Both the position numbers and the translations under genes were made by a program. Source: Microglena sp. YARC (Eukaryota; Chlorophyta; Chlorophyceae; Chlamydomonadales; Chlamydomonadaceae). From it: DNA of 64,000 bases. The DNA is taken from NCBI GenBank assembly GCA_022414725.1, contig CM039464.1, forward strand, positions 3,798,347 to 3,862,346, written 5' to 3'. The notes beneath the pieces were generated by a model. That model did no database searches. It was given only the letters and a program-made list of their open reading frames with translations, and was not told the origin of the DNA. Shown here piece after piece: positions 30,820-44,700 of the stretch; the first letter of the stretch is position 1; each line of letters opens with the position of its first letter.

Positions 30820-33800
30820 TTGCCCCTTTATACTGGCACTGCCCTTATATGTACTGGGTACTTGCCATCCTAGATATACTGGTATGCCCTATAGTGTACT
30901 GGTACTCGCCGCCCTATCATACGGATATGTTCATAATCGCTCACTGGTATTGCCTCACTATGTAATATACTGGTATTGAGCCTGCTAGGCGATTATAGGT
31001 ACTGACCTCATGTTATGTATCACTGCGCTATTGCCACTAAATTATATGGTAATGGCCCCTTGATGTATATGGTATTGGCCTCGACATATACTGGTTCTGG
31101 CCCTAATGGTAGTGCTGGTAGTTGCCCTACATGATACTGGTATGCCTTGTATACTGGGTATGGCCCTACATATACTGCTACCGCCCCTAGTATACTGGTA
31201 TTGCCTACATATATGCTACTACGCCTAATGTATCTCGGTATTTCCGGCCCTAAATATACTGGTATGGCCCTATGGTGTAATGGGGTATTCCCTAATACAC
31301 TTGCTACTGCTGCCCCTATGTATACTGGTATTGGGCCCCTACATATACTGGCACTGGGCCTAATGATAGTGGTAAATGCCCTACTATACTGAGTACTGCC
31401 TAGATCATACTGGTATTGCCCCCTACATATACTGGTACTGCCTATGTATACTGGTTACCCACGATGGCGGCCGCCCTATTTGTAAACTGGTACTTCGTAG
31501 CCCTAGTATACTGCTGGTATGTCGCCAGATACGATGACTATTAACTGGGTAAGGGGAGTTCACTCAATATAACTACTGGGACTGGCCGGGGTCACTCGAT
31601 AGTGATGGTATTGTGGCGCTATGTACTATCTCGGTGCTAAATATACCGGGCGATGCACTAATTGGAAACGGAATATAATGCCAGGGTACTCACATGTATA
31701 TGCAGTTTTTTCAGAGGGCGGTGGGCTCGCTAATTCATACCTGGGATAACTGTGGCCCTATGTAGTATGCGGGTATTGGGGCGCTCAAGCGGATATACTG
31801 AGGGGGGAAGCTTGGGACCCTACATGGGTTAATGGGTATTGGGGGCCCCTACGTATATAGTACTAGGCGGCTGTTGGTATGACTGGTAATTAGGCTAAAT
31901 AATACTGGGGTACTGGCGGCTATATGTTTGCTGTATTTCTCTACACATATTCTGGCGACTGGCCCCCTATGGTATAGCTGGGTATTGGCCTACATATACT
32001 GGGTACGCCCTAATGTATACTGGTGATTGCAGCATGTAATACGTGGGTACTGGCCCTATGTATACTAGGTACTGGGCCTACAAATATCTGGGTAACTCGC
32101 CTATGTATTCTGGGGTACTGGGGGGTGGCGTCCTCGTAATGATTATCCGCACTGGCCCTGTGTATTACTGTATTGCACTACATATACTGGTATTGCCCCT
32201 ATGTATGCTGGTTACTTGGCACCCTATGTATACGGGTTTGGTCCTAATATACTGCTACTGGCCCCTATGTATCCTGGTATTAGCCCCTACATATAACTGG
32301 CACTGCCCCTATTGTTATACTGGTATTGGCCCCTAACATATACTGGCAGTGCCCTATGTCATACTGGTATTGGCCCTATATACTAGTACTTGCCCCTATG
32401 TTAATCTGGTATTGGGCCCTACATATACTGGTACTGCCCCTATGTATAGCTTGGTAATTGCCGCCAACATATACTATATGGCCTCCTATGTATACTGGTT
32501 ATTGCGCCTACGTATACTAGTATGGCCTATGTATACTAGGTATTGCCCATTTATAGCTGGTAACTGGCCTATGGTATATCTGGGTATTGCCCCTACATAT
32601 ACTGGTACTGCCCCTATGTATACTGGTATTGCCCCTACATATACTGGCACTGCCCTATTGTATTAACTGGTAATTGCCTACAAACATATACTAGTATGCC
32701 CTATGTAATAGACTGGGTATTGCCCTACATATACTGGGGTATGCCTTGTATACTGTATTAGGCCTACATATACTAGTACTGCCCTATGTATATGGTAATT
32801 TGCCCCTACGAATACTAAGTACTTTGCCTATGTAATACTGGTATTGTCCCCCATGTATACTGGTACTGCCCCTATGTATACTGTATGCCCCTACATAATA
32901 CTGGCACCTGGGCCCTATGTACAAGTGGTTTTGGGACCTAATATACTGGTACTAGAGGGCCCTATGTAGAACTGGTATTGGACCCTACATATATGGTACT
33001 GCACCAATGTATACTGGGATTAGCCCCTAATATACTAGGCACTGGCACCTATGTTATACTGGTATTGGCCCCTACATATACTAGTAACTGCCCCTTATGT
33101 ATACTGGTAATTGCCCTACATTATATAGTACTGCCCTATGTATACTGGTATTGCCCATGTATACTGGTACCTGCCTATGTATACTGGTACTGCCCCTATG
33201 TATACTGGTACTGCCCCTATGTATAAACTGGAACTGGCCCCTATGTATACTGGTACTTAGGCCCCTATGTATTGTACTGCCCCTATGTATACTGGTATTG
33301 CCCCTACATGTAATACTGGTACTAGCCCCTATGTATACTGGTTGTATTTGCCCCTAATATACTGGCACTGCCCCTATGTATACTGGTATTGCCCCTACAT
33401 ATACTAGTACTGCCCTATGTATACCTGGTATTGCCCTACATATATGGTACTGCCTATGTATACTGGTATTTCCCCTACATATACTGGCACTGCCCCTATG
33501 TATACTGGTATTTGCCCCTACATATACTAGTATGCCCTATGTATCTGGTAATTGCCCCTACATATACTAGTACTGCCCCTATGTATAACTGGTCTGCCCT
33601 ATGTATACTGGTATTTCCCTACATATATGGCAACTGCCCTATGTAACTAATAGAGAGTGTGACACACGGTAACGGCACGCGCGCGCAGTAGTATATAGTA
33701 ACTCATGGGCCCTATGGGATATACTTGGATTGCCTTAATATACTGGTATTCTGGTTGGGCCCGCCTACAGTTTGCGGCGACAGCATGTGCCGCGTTAGTA

Positions 33801-36800
33801 TGTATACTAGTATCCATGTTAAATACGATGTATGGTATATATAAAGTATTCTGAGGGATGTGGGACTGATGCCTCGGTTAATCTGTACCATGGGATACAC
33901 TTCGATTTAGGCCGGCAACATATAACCTCAGGTATCACTTAAGTGACTGTGTCGACGTTCAGCCAGCGATAGTAATCACTCGCGCATACTCAGGGCGGAG
34001 TACACCTACAGTATCATCTGGTGACTAGCTTTTTTCGGGCCCACACACTCGAGAACAATAGGATAGTTATGCCAGTATCGAGGACTGCGCCCCTGACATA
34101 ACTATGTCGGAAAGACACGGGCACTTTAGGCGGTCAGGCTTGGCTGAAAATGGTACAAGACCTTTGGGTCACACTCTCTACGCGCCGTGAGCATAGTGAT
34201 TTGATGCATAGATCACAATCGGTGCGGGCCCCTGATTATATGGTACTGGCTGCAGGGACGGGTCTCGCCCTGTGGTGCCACCTAGTGTAGATTAGTTGAG
34301 GATAATTTGTAGAGGACTCTACCATTCGTAGACTGGGTACTGTGATTGTGGGGCCCTAATGTATACAGCTACTTTGTGGGTAATTGCAAGGTTGTCCGCA
34401 GCTACATCTACTGGTACTTGGCACTTATGGTTAATATGGGTATTTGCCCTATGTATACTGGTACTGCCCTATGAAATAATGGGTTAGCATTATATTGGAC
34501 GCTCCTAATGTATACTGGTACTTGCCCCTAATGTTACTGGTTAATTGCCCCTCCATATCTGAACTGGGTAATGCCGCACAGATGAAGGTTACAGGCCGGA
34601 AGGACAAGACTCTGCGCGTGATGTGTGTGTGGCCTCTATTTATTGGATGCACCTTTCTATGTGATACTTGGTACTTTAACATCGTCCATTAGATGAGTCT
34701 AATTGGTATTATTGCTAAACAGACGGAAGTACACTCGCACCGACTTAGATATGCTTTCGCCGATAATGGGCTCTACGGGACTCGTGGGTAGGCTGTGGTG
34801 GGACAAATGTGCTGGGCCCCTATGTAATCTGGTATTTTGCTACATATACTGGAACTGCCCTATGTATAGCTGGGTATTGCCCTATGTAAATACTCTGGTA
34901 TTGCCCCTACATATCATACTGGGGTAATTGCCTTACATATACTAGTAACCTCGCGAAGGTCGCTGTCCATTTTACAGGTGGGACCAGACATACGAGGAAA
35001 AACGGCAAGTGGTCCTTTGGATCTTAATAAGCTTGGTATTCCGCGCCCACCCCATGGTACTCTATGGTACTACTTGAGCCGAACTGAAATTGTAATGAAT
35101 ATAGTGATACTCGATGTTGTGAAGAGCCATATCTAATTTGGGGGTTCGAATTTTTTTAATTTAGCAGAGGGATGAAGTGGTATTAAGGCCACCTAACACT
35201 ATACTGTGGCCCACCACCATCCCACCAAGCCGCTCCTGGTAGTTTGATAATGACTCTCTCGGTGTGTTAGCTGACTGTCCGTTTTAGGTACGATAGGCTA
35301 CTGGTGGGGTAAAAATGTGTATATAGTGATATAATACAGTTCCCTGTGATTAGATAATTAATTCAGAGTGTGAAACAATATGATGGCTTCCCTTCGCCTT
35401 CACTGCCCGTGTGTGTCGTCCTTAGGTGATTTGTCGCAAAAAAGCGGCTTCCATATAACTGCCTCAAGACAAAGACAGCTATGTAGTAAAAAGCTCTGGG
35501 CTCATTGCGCTAACTATAATGAGTAAATAGGTGGTATCATGATAACGTTGTAGCGGGGTCGCCTATGGTAAGTTATGACTGGTCGTTGGCGTTGCTAATG
35601 TAATAACTATGGTACTACTGGCCCTTAACAATATAGCATAATACGTACTAGGCTTAATTGATAAATAGCTTGTCTGGTGATACTATATAATTCTACTCGC
35701 CCCTTTGTTAGAAACGCGTAAGGCGTTTTTTACGTCTAGTATGGGTATGACAGAGGATATTATTGCTCCATAATATCTGTATAAATGTGTTGTATAGGTA
35801 CGTGAAAATGTGTTGAATGTGGCGTGTTAGATTTAGCCACCGCGGGGTGCAATAAAGCTGATACATATAGACTAACTGGTCTAACTGCAGTAAAATACAG
35901 AATATCTTTATCGCGAGTCGCCACGGGCGAGGTGTCAATTTCGACCTCTCTAGGCTTTGTTATAAATACTAGTATTTGCCCGTGATATGCACTCGTTGTC
36001 TTACCAGCACGAGGCCCCTACATATTAACCAAGTGAAGTTCTGCGCTGTACGTATCCGGGTCCACGCTTATTGGCGGCTAGTCGATGTGGTAGCTTAAAG
36101 AAATAGATGAGTATATGAGTCTATTATCTGGGATTTAAATGAAGCGCGAATTGTGTAACGGCTGTCGGGACACTGCTAGGTGTCAGAACTGGATAATGGA
36201 CTGTATAGGAGATGCGGGAATCTGCAAAAGGTAATGGAGAGGCCGCTTTCGCACGTCGCTAATCACTCGAAGCAGCCGTGTAAGGTACACTCTGACGAAG
36301 TAGATTTGGCGGAGCGTCGAGCCGTCTGTCCACTACTTGCCCTATCGAGCTCACGGACCGGGACAAGCTCCTAATCCGTTGCGTGGTAAATTGATTCATA
36401 CGGATAATTGAGTTATCAGGGTAGATGGCGTCGAACAGATAATGGCGAACCCGGTCGATGGCACCCTACTATATCCTGACGAATGGATCTGTGGTGTGGT
36501 GCCACCTAGAAGTAGTCACAGTAAAGATCATGATGTAATTGGATCGGATGGGGTCGCATAAGAAGTAGCCCGCTGCGTATTACTAACGGCCAAGTTATAA
36601 CGCTATGTACTTACTCGCGAAGGCGAAGCGTAACGAGACTCGGACTGTGGAATCTTGTTATAAGCGGCTCCGTGTGGCTCGCAAGCCCTATGTATATCTG
36701 GGTATTGCCCCTACGTATAACTAAGCTAGCTTGCCCTATGTATACTGGTATTGGCCCCATGTATTACTGGTATGGCCCCTATGTAATACTGGTATTGGCC

Positions 36801-39297
36801 TACTGTTGACCTGGTATGCTCGCCTTAACATATAGCCTGGCAACTGCCGCCTATGTTATACTGGTATGCCCCTAATATACTTGGTACTCGCCCCTAATGT
36901 ATACTGGTATTTGCCCTAACATATACTGGCTAACGGGCCCCTTGTATACACTGGGTAAATTGCGCCTACATATACTGGCACTGCCCCCTATGTATCTGGG
37001 TATTGCCCGCCTTACTATACTACTGGCACTGGCCACCATTGGTACTGGTATTGCCCTACATATACTAGTATTGGCCCCTATGTATACTTGGGGTATTGCC
37101 CCTTCATATACTGCTACTGCCCCTATGTATACTGGTATTTCCCCTACATATACTGGCACTGCCCCTATGTAATACCTGGTATTTGCCCCCTACATATACT
37201 AGACTGCCTATGTATAACTGGTATTGCCCCTACGTATACTAGTACTGCCCCTATGTATACTCGGTATTGCCCCCATGTATACTGGTACTGCCTAATGTAT
37301 ACTGGTAGTTCAGCCCCTACATATACTGGCACTGCCCCTATGTCCGTGGTATTGACCGACATAACTGGTTGCCTTGTATCTGGTATTTGCCCACATATAC
37401 TGGTATCCCCCTTGTATACTGGTATTTTCCCCTACATATACTGGCACTGACCTATGTATACTTGTATTGCCCCTAACATATACTTAGTACTGCCCTATTG
37501 TACACTGGTATTATGCCCCTACATATAATAGTACTGCCCTATGTATATGGTACTGCCCCTATGTATACCTGGTATGCCCCTATGTATACTGGTAATTTGC
37601 CCTACATATACTGGGTCACTGCCCTAATATACTGGTATGCCCTATGTTAACTGGGTATTCCCCCTATGTAAAATACTGGTATTGCGCCTAACATATACTG
37701 GCACTGCCTATGTATCTGGTATTCCCCCTACGTATACTAGTACTGCCCCTATGTATAACTGGTAACTTGCCCATGTATACTGGTATTGGCCTCGCCTATG
37801 TGTACTGGTTTGCCTACATATACTGGAACTGCCCCTATGTAATACTGGTATTGCCCCCTACATATGACTGGTACTGCTCTATGTATACTGGTATTCGCCC
37901 TACATATAGCACCGAGCCCCTATGTAATATGGTATTGCCCTACTATACTAGGCATGGCCCCTATGTATACTGGGTATTGCCCCGCTACATATACTGGCCC
38001 ACTAGCCCCATGGTATACTGGTATTCCACCTACATATACTAAGTATTGCCCTATGTATGAAACTGTAATTGCCCTTCATATACTGCTCCTGCCCTATGTA
38101 TACGGTATTTCCCTACATTACTGGCACTGCCTATGTTATACTGGTATTGCCCCTACATATATGGCACTGCCCCTATTGTATCTGGTATTGCCCCTACGTA
38201 TACTAGTACTGCCCTATGTATACTGGTATTGCCCCCTGTATCTGGGTAACTGCCCCTATGTATACTGGTATTTGCCCCTACATATACTGGCACTGCCCCT
38301 ATGCTACACCTGGTAATTGACCGATATATATGGTATGCCCGCCGCCTATGTATATGGTATTCACCCTAATATATGGTTATGCCTTCTATGTATACTGGTG
38401 TTTCCCCTACATATACGGCACTGCACTATGTATACTTTGTATGCCCTTACATATACTAGTACTTGCCTACTGTACACTGGTATTGCCCTACATATAATAT
38501 GTATGCCCCTATGTAATACTGGTAACCTGGGCCCTATGTATACTGGTATGCCCTATGTTTATACTTTGGGGTTATTGCCCCTACATTACTGTAGCCCTAA
38601 TATACTGGATACTGCCCCTATGGTATACTGGTACTTTGAGGGGTTGTCGGGAAACACGGGCGGCCCTACACTGTATACGACATGGGTAAGAGTTAGTTCA
38701 GTGACGTCTCCTTCCACAGGAGCAAATTTGAAATTGACAGCAGCCCAACTCGTGACATGGATGCGGTTACCACGGCCTGTGACGGTGTAATTGCCCTAAT
38801 ATATGGCCTGCCTATGTATACCTGGTATTGGCCTACATATACTGGCAACTGCCACCTATGTAATACTGGTATTGCCCCTACATAATAAAACTAGTATTGA
38901 GCCCTAGTGTATAACTAGTATTGCCCTTCATATACTTGGTACTGCCTATGTATACTGGTATCGCCCTACATATACTAGTCCCCCTATGTAACTGGGTATG
39001 CCCCTACATATACTAAGTACTGCCTGACTGGTATACTGGTATGCCCATGTATACTGGTACTGGGGCCGTTACTCAGGCCCTAATGTATCTGGTATTCGGC
39101 CCCCTACATATCTAGTACTGGCTCCTGATGGTTACCTGGGTAATGCCGCCCTAACACGTAGTTACTAGTTATGCTTATTGTATACCTGGTTTATTTGGCC
39201 CCTTTAATGTTATATGGTACTGAGGCCTTATTGTATACTGGTTTGCCCACATATACTGGACCGTGCCTATGTATACTGGAAACTGGCCCTATGTATA
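30820..39297. repeat. 8.5-kb array of 21/42-bp units, noisy, ending in a gap
   Basis: Basic unit CCCCTATGTATACTGGTATTG with alternating half-unit GCCCCTACATATACTGGCAC. Single-base insertions and deletions are frequent throughout, and 33650-34450 and 34960-36700 look nearly random with scattered unit fragments. This is the pattern of uncorrected long-read sequence used to fill a repeat. The array runs into 1000 Ns. Confidence 0.9.
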
Positions 39298-40297
39298 NNN
39301 NNNNNNNNNNNNNNNNNNNNNNNNNNNNNNNNNNNNNNNNNNNNNNNNNNNNNNNNNNNNNNNNNNNNNNNNNNNNNNNNNNNNNNNNNNNNNNNNNNNN
39401 NNNNNNNNNNNNNNNNNNNNNNNNNNNNNNNNNNNNNNNNNNNNNNNNNNNNNNNNNNNNNNNNNNNNNNNNNNNNNNNNNNNNNNNNNNNNNNNNNNNN
39501 NNNNNNNNNNNNNNNNNNNNNNNNNNNNNNNNNNNNNNNNNNNNNNNNNNNNNNNNNNNNNNNNNNNNNNNNNNNNNNNNNNNNNNNNNNNNNNNNNNNN
39601 NNNNNNNNNNNNNNNNNNNNNNNNNNNNNNNNNNNNNNNNNNNNNNNNNNNNNNNNNNNNNNNNNNNNNNNNNNNNNNNNNNNNNNNNNNNNNNNNNNNN
39701 NNNNNNNNNNNNNNNNNNNNNNNNNNNNNNNNNNNNNNNNNNNNNNNNNNNNNNNNNNNNNNNNNNNNNNNNNNNNNNNNNNNNNNNNNNNNNNNNNNNN
39801 NNNNNNNNNNNNNNNNNNNNNNNNNNNNNNNNNNNNNNNNNNNNNNNNNNNNNNNNNNNNNNNNNNNNNNNNNNNNNNNNNNNNNNNNNNNNNNNNNNNN
39901 NNNNNNNNNNNNNNNNNNNNNNNNNNNNNNNNNNNNNNNNNNNNNNNNNNNNNNNNNNNNNNNNNNNNNNNNNNNNNNNNNNNNNNNNNNNNNNNNNNNN
40001 NNNNNNNNNNNNNNNNNNNNNNNNNNNNNNNNNNNNNNNNNNNNNNNNNNNNNNNNNNNNNNNNNNNNNNNNNNNNNNNNNNNNNNNNNNNNNNNNNNNN
40101 NNNNNNNNNNNNNNNNNNNNNNNNNNNNNNNNNNNNNNNNNNNNNNNNNNNNNNNNNNNNNNNNNNNNNNNNNNNNNNNNNNNNNNNNNNNNNNNNNNNN
40201 NNNNNNNNNNNNNNNNNNNNNNNNNNNNNNNNNNNNNNNNNNNNNNNNNNNNNNNNNNNNNNNNNNNNNNNNNNNNNNNNNNNNNNNNNNNNNNNNN
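39298..40297. other. assembly gap, exactly 1000 N
   Basis: Run of 1000 undetermined bases: a placeholder gap whose real length is unknown. Confidence 0.99.
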
Positions 40298-40299
40298 TC

Positions 40300-41470
40300 C
40301 ATCTGCCCTCGTTCCCCTGAAACCTCTTCTGCCATGTCTTCGTACCTCTTCCCGCTTAACTCTCCTCCGTACTCTCTTTCTCCCTTCCCTCGCTCCTTCC
40401 CTCCCCTCCCTCCCCCCTCCCTGTTCCCCGCTCCCTCCCTCCCTCCCTCCCTCCCTTCCCTCCATTAACCTCTCTCTCTCTCCCTCCATCCCTCCTAGGT
40501 CCCTCCATCCCTCAATCCCTCCATCCCCCTCCCCCATCCCCCTCCCTCCTTCCCACCCTCCCTCCCACCCTTGTTCTCCCTCCCTCGCTCCTCTTCCCTC
40601 CCCTCCCTCCCTCCCTCCCTTCCCCGCTCCCTCCCCCCCTCCTCCCTCCCTCTCTCCCTCCATCCCATCCATCCCTCCATCCCTCCTCCTGCTCCCTCCC
40701 TCCCTCCCTCCCTCCCCTCCCTCCCTCCCTCCCTCCCCGCTCCCTACCCTCCCTCCCTCGCCTCCTCCTCCCTCCCCTCCCTCCCTCCCTCCCTCCCGCC
40801 CCCCGCACACTCAAACTCACAGCACTCACGCACTCACGCACTCATGCACTCACGCACTCACGCACTCACGCACTCACGCACTTACTCACTCACTCACCAC
40901 TCCGCACGCACTCACGCACTCACTCACTCACACTCTCACGCACTCACGCACTCACTCACTCACTCACTCACTCACTTACTTACTTATTCACTCACTCACT
41001 CACTCACTCACTCACTCACTCATCTCACTCATCACTCACTCACTCACTCACGCACGCACTCACGCACTCACCGCACTCACTCAGGCACTCACGCACTCAC
41101 TCACGCACTCACGCACAGCACTCACGCCACTCACTCACGCACTCACGCACTCCACCTCACGCACTCCGGCACTCACCACTCACCACTCACTCCACGCACG
41201 CACTCAATCACTCACTCACTCACGCACGCACTCACTTCGACGCAACGCCACTCACTCTACCTTCACTCACTCACTCACTCACCTCACTCACTCACTTCAC
41301 TCACTACTCCCATCACGCACTCACGCACTCACTACACACAATTGCAGGTTGGAACGGCAGTACACTCACTCACACCACTCGACTTGTACTCCCCTCACTA
41401 CTCACTCACTCACTGCACTCACTACCACTCACTTACTCACTCAGCGCAACTGACGCACTCACTACCCACC
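40300..41470. repeat. CCCT then CACT tetranucleotide tracts
   Basis: CCCTCCCT repeats to about 40800, then CACTCACG/CACTCACT to the acceptor of the next exon. The CACT tract is interrupted at 41338-41372 by a copy of the following acceptor and exon start. Confidence 0.9.
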
Positions 41471-41478
41471 AATTGCAG

Positions 41479-41773
41479 TTGGAACGGCAGTACAGCTGGG
41501 AGCAGTTCTACTGGAACTACCTCCATCGCCAGCTGTACGTTAAATTCCTGGACACGTACATCACAACGACCATCAACCGAATAACCAACCATACCATGAT
41601 GCTCATCCATTCATGGGCGTCGTGGGCGTTCACATTCTCCGCAATTACTGCAATCATACAATTGGTGTTAAAGTTCTTGGACATCACTCTTTGGGGCAGT
41701 CACTCCTCCTTTACCATCAGCTCCGAAACCAATGCGACCAACGGGGGCGTAACAGTGTCCGGCACAGAGGAAG
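41479..41773 (+). CDS. membrane protein exon A
   Basis: Acceptor AATTGCAG, donor GTATGT. 98 codons: LERQYSWEQFYWNYLHRQLY, a hydrophobic span at about residues 39-64 (MMLIHSWASWAFTFSAITAI) and a Ser/Thr/Asn-rich end. A decoy of the acceptor with the first 18 nt of the exon lies at 41341-41370; decoys of the donor (GTATGTTGG(C/T)TGAGGAATG) lie at 42046 and, modified, at 43214. Confidence 0.65.
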
Positions 41774-44700
41774 GTATGTTGGCTGAGGAATGATTTGTGC
41801 AAGGGGGCATCAAAACGTTTGTGGGAGGCACAAAGCTGTTTAATCGTCTCCGATTTGGTTCTAGGCCCCAAAACCGGTAAAAAAGTGAAAAAGTGCCTGG
41901 GGGATGAGATATGGGCTCCAAAGGGGAGGGGGGGGGGGGGGGGGGGGGGGGTCGAGACTGATCTCACCAATTTCTTCACAACTTCTTCATCTGTGGCCTG
42001 AATCGAACCTGCCGCACACCATTCAAAACGCCTCCCAATAAGGGTATGTTGGTTGAGGAATGATTTGGAATTTTTGGATCTGGGTATTTGGGATTTTTTG
42101 ATTTTGGATTTGGGTATTTGGATTTGACTTTTGGATCTGGGTATTTTAGATTCGGATTTGGATCTGGGTATTTGAGAATTTGGATTTGGGTATTTTAATC
42201 TGGCTTTTCGATCAGTTTGAATCGTGTTGGTTAGTTAGTCACTTAGGTTGGTTTGTCATTTTGTCATTTTGTGTTAGATTGAATCATGGTTAGTGGGGTT
42301 TGTCATTTTGTTCAGTTAGTCAGTTTGTTAGTTTACTTCATGGTTATTCAGTTTGAATCATGGTTGGTTAGTCAGTAAGTAGGTTTGGATCATGCTTGTT
42401 CACTTAGTCAGTTTGTCAGTTTGGATCATGCTTGTTAAGTTAGTCAGTTTGGATCATGCTTGTTCAGTTAGTCAGTTTGGATCATGCTTGTTCAATTAGT
42501 CAGTTTAGCTTATGGTTGTTCAGTTTGTCAGTTTGGATCATGCATGTTCAGTTAGTCAGTTAATCATTTTGTTAGTTTGAATCATGGTTAGTCAATACAT
42601 ACTTAGTATTTTGATTCGTGGGCAGTCAGTCGTCCTCTAGTATCAGCTCCGAAGCCAATTCGACCTACGGGGGCGTCACAACATTCACCAAGTAAGGAGG
42701 AAGGTCAGAGCTCTCTTCTTCGGCGGAGCCCCCCCTCCTGGAGGGCTGGAGCCCCCAGATTCACCTCATTGTCCGTCCGACCGACAGAAAAACGAAAAAA
42801 CGAAGCCTGACACATCAGCCAACTGTCTCATAAATAACTGGTTTCGGTTAGCTCCAGTCCGTTGCCACCTGTCGTTCCGTTGCACATTATCCGCCATTTT
42901 TCCACGTCCCTTGCGACGCTTCATAGGACTAGTTCAGAAAGGGGGTCTTCTGGTATCGATCGGGGATTTGGTGTCTTTCAAGCTTGGGCTTAATTTGGGT
43001 AAATTGGCGGAGAGTGTTGGCAACGGAACGACAGGTGGCAACGATGGAGCTGACCGAAGCCAGTTAGTTATGAGACAGTTGACTGACATGCCAGGCTTCG
43101 TTTTTTCCGTCGTTCGGTCGGTCGGTCGGACGGACGCACAGACGGACAACGGGTTGATTCTAAGGGCTCTCGCTCTCCAGAAGGGAGGGCTCCGCCAAAG
43201 AGCTCTGAAGAAGGTAGGTTAAGGAATGAGTTTGGTATTTTTTAGTCATGGACAGGCAGTTGTCAATGTCAGTGTCAGTGTCAGTGTCAATGACAATGTG
43301 AGCCAAATCAACACACAACATGCAGTGATTTTTATTTCAGCTATATATAGCGATCGCTAGTTTTGACCCTGTTTTGTTTGCCCTAAAAGGCCCTAAAAAG
43401 CTACATACAGCTATAAAAAGCTATAGAAAGCTCTAAAACGCTGTCCCTGGAGGAGGCCTAAAACCATAAAGCTAGGAAAACCCCACTTTCAGATTTGAAA
43501 AAACAATCACTGACAATATGCTGTGTCATCTCCATGCATCCAGCGTATAACTTACCCAGAGTATTTCATCAGCCCCAACCCCAACCCCATCAAACCCAAA
43601 CCCATCAAACCCAACCCCATCAAGCGCTCATCAACTTAGTCAGTGTGTGTCAGCTCCTTGTGTTGGTGGAGGTCCCTCCCTGACAGAGCCCTATGTGTGT
43701 TCCTTATATGTGTGTGTATGTGTGTGTGCGTGTGGTTGTGTGTGTTTTTATTTGTATGTATGTGTGTGTGAGTGTGTGTGCGTGTGCGTGTATGTGTGTA
43801 AGCGTGTATGTGTGTGTGTATGTGCGTGTGTGTGTGAGTGTGTGTGCATGTGCGTGTGTGTGTGTGCGTGTATGTGTGTGTGCGTGTGTGTGTATGCGTG
43901 TGTGTGTATGTTTGTGTGCATGGCCCAGGCTGGGCTGTACTTCATGACAGAACAAAGCACAACAGAACGGGATTCACCAAATCACAACAAGATGGAGCAA
44001 AAACAAAACTATCAGAACAAAACAGAACACGACAAAACAAGATAAACACAACAGAACACTTTGTGTGCCATCTCCTCGTGTAGGTGGATGGTCCCTCCCT
44101 GACCGAGCCCAATGTCATCATCATTGTGTGTGCGTGCATGGCACAGGCTGGGCTGTACTTCATGACAGAACAAAGCACAACAGAACGGGATTCACCAAAT
44201 CACAATAAGATGGAGCAGAAACAGAACAATCAGAACAAAACAGACCACGACAAAACAAGATAAAACACAGCAGAACACATTGTGTGTCATCTCCTCGTGT
44301 AGGTGGATGGTCCCTCCCTGACCGAGCCCTATGTGTGTTCGTCGTGTGTGCGTGCATGGCACAGGCTGGGCTGTACTTCATGACAGAACAAAGTACAACA
44401 GAACGGGATGCAAAAAAACACAAGACGGAGCAAAACAAAACAATCAGAACAGAACAGACCACGACAAAACAAGATAAAACACAACAGAGCACGTTGTGTG
44501 CCATCTTCTTGTGTAGGTGGATGCGTCGCCTCCCTGACCGAGCCCTATGTGTGTTCGTCGTGTGTGCGTGCATGGCACAGGCTGGGCTGTACTTCATGAC
44601 ATCCGAGGTCACAGCGCTCCTGAGGTTGCTTGGAGCCAAGCCAGAGGGAGGCAGGCCCTCCAGATCAAGTCCAGAGGGAGGCAGGCCCTCCAGATCAAGT

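Noticed and set aside
30820..39290. Tyr/Trp/Pro/Leu-rich open frames
   Set aside because: Pure translations of the 21-bp repeat with indels; no start, splice or codon signal.
39171..41584. Open frames crossing the N run
   Set aside because: Half their length is undetermined bases and the rest is CCCT/CACT repeat.
43645..44050. Cys/Val-rich open frames around GTGTGT tracts
   Set aside because: Microsatellite translation.
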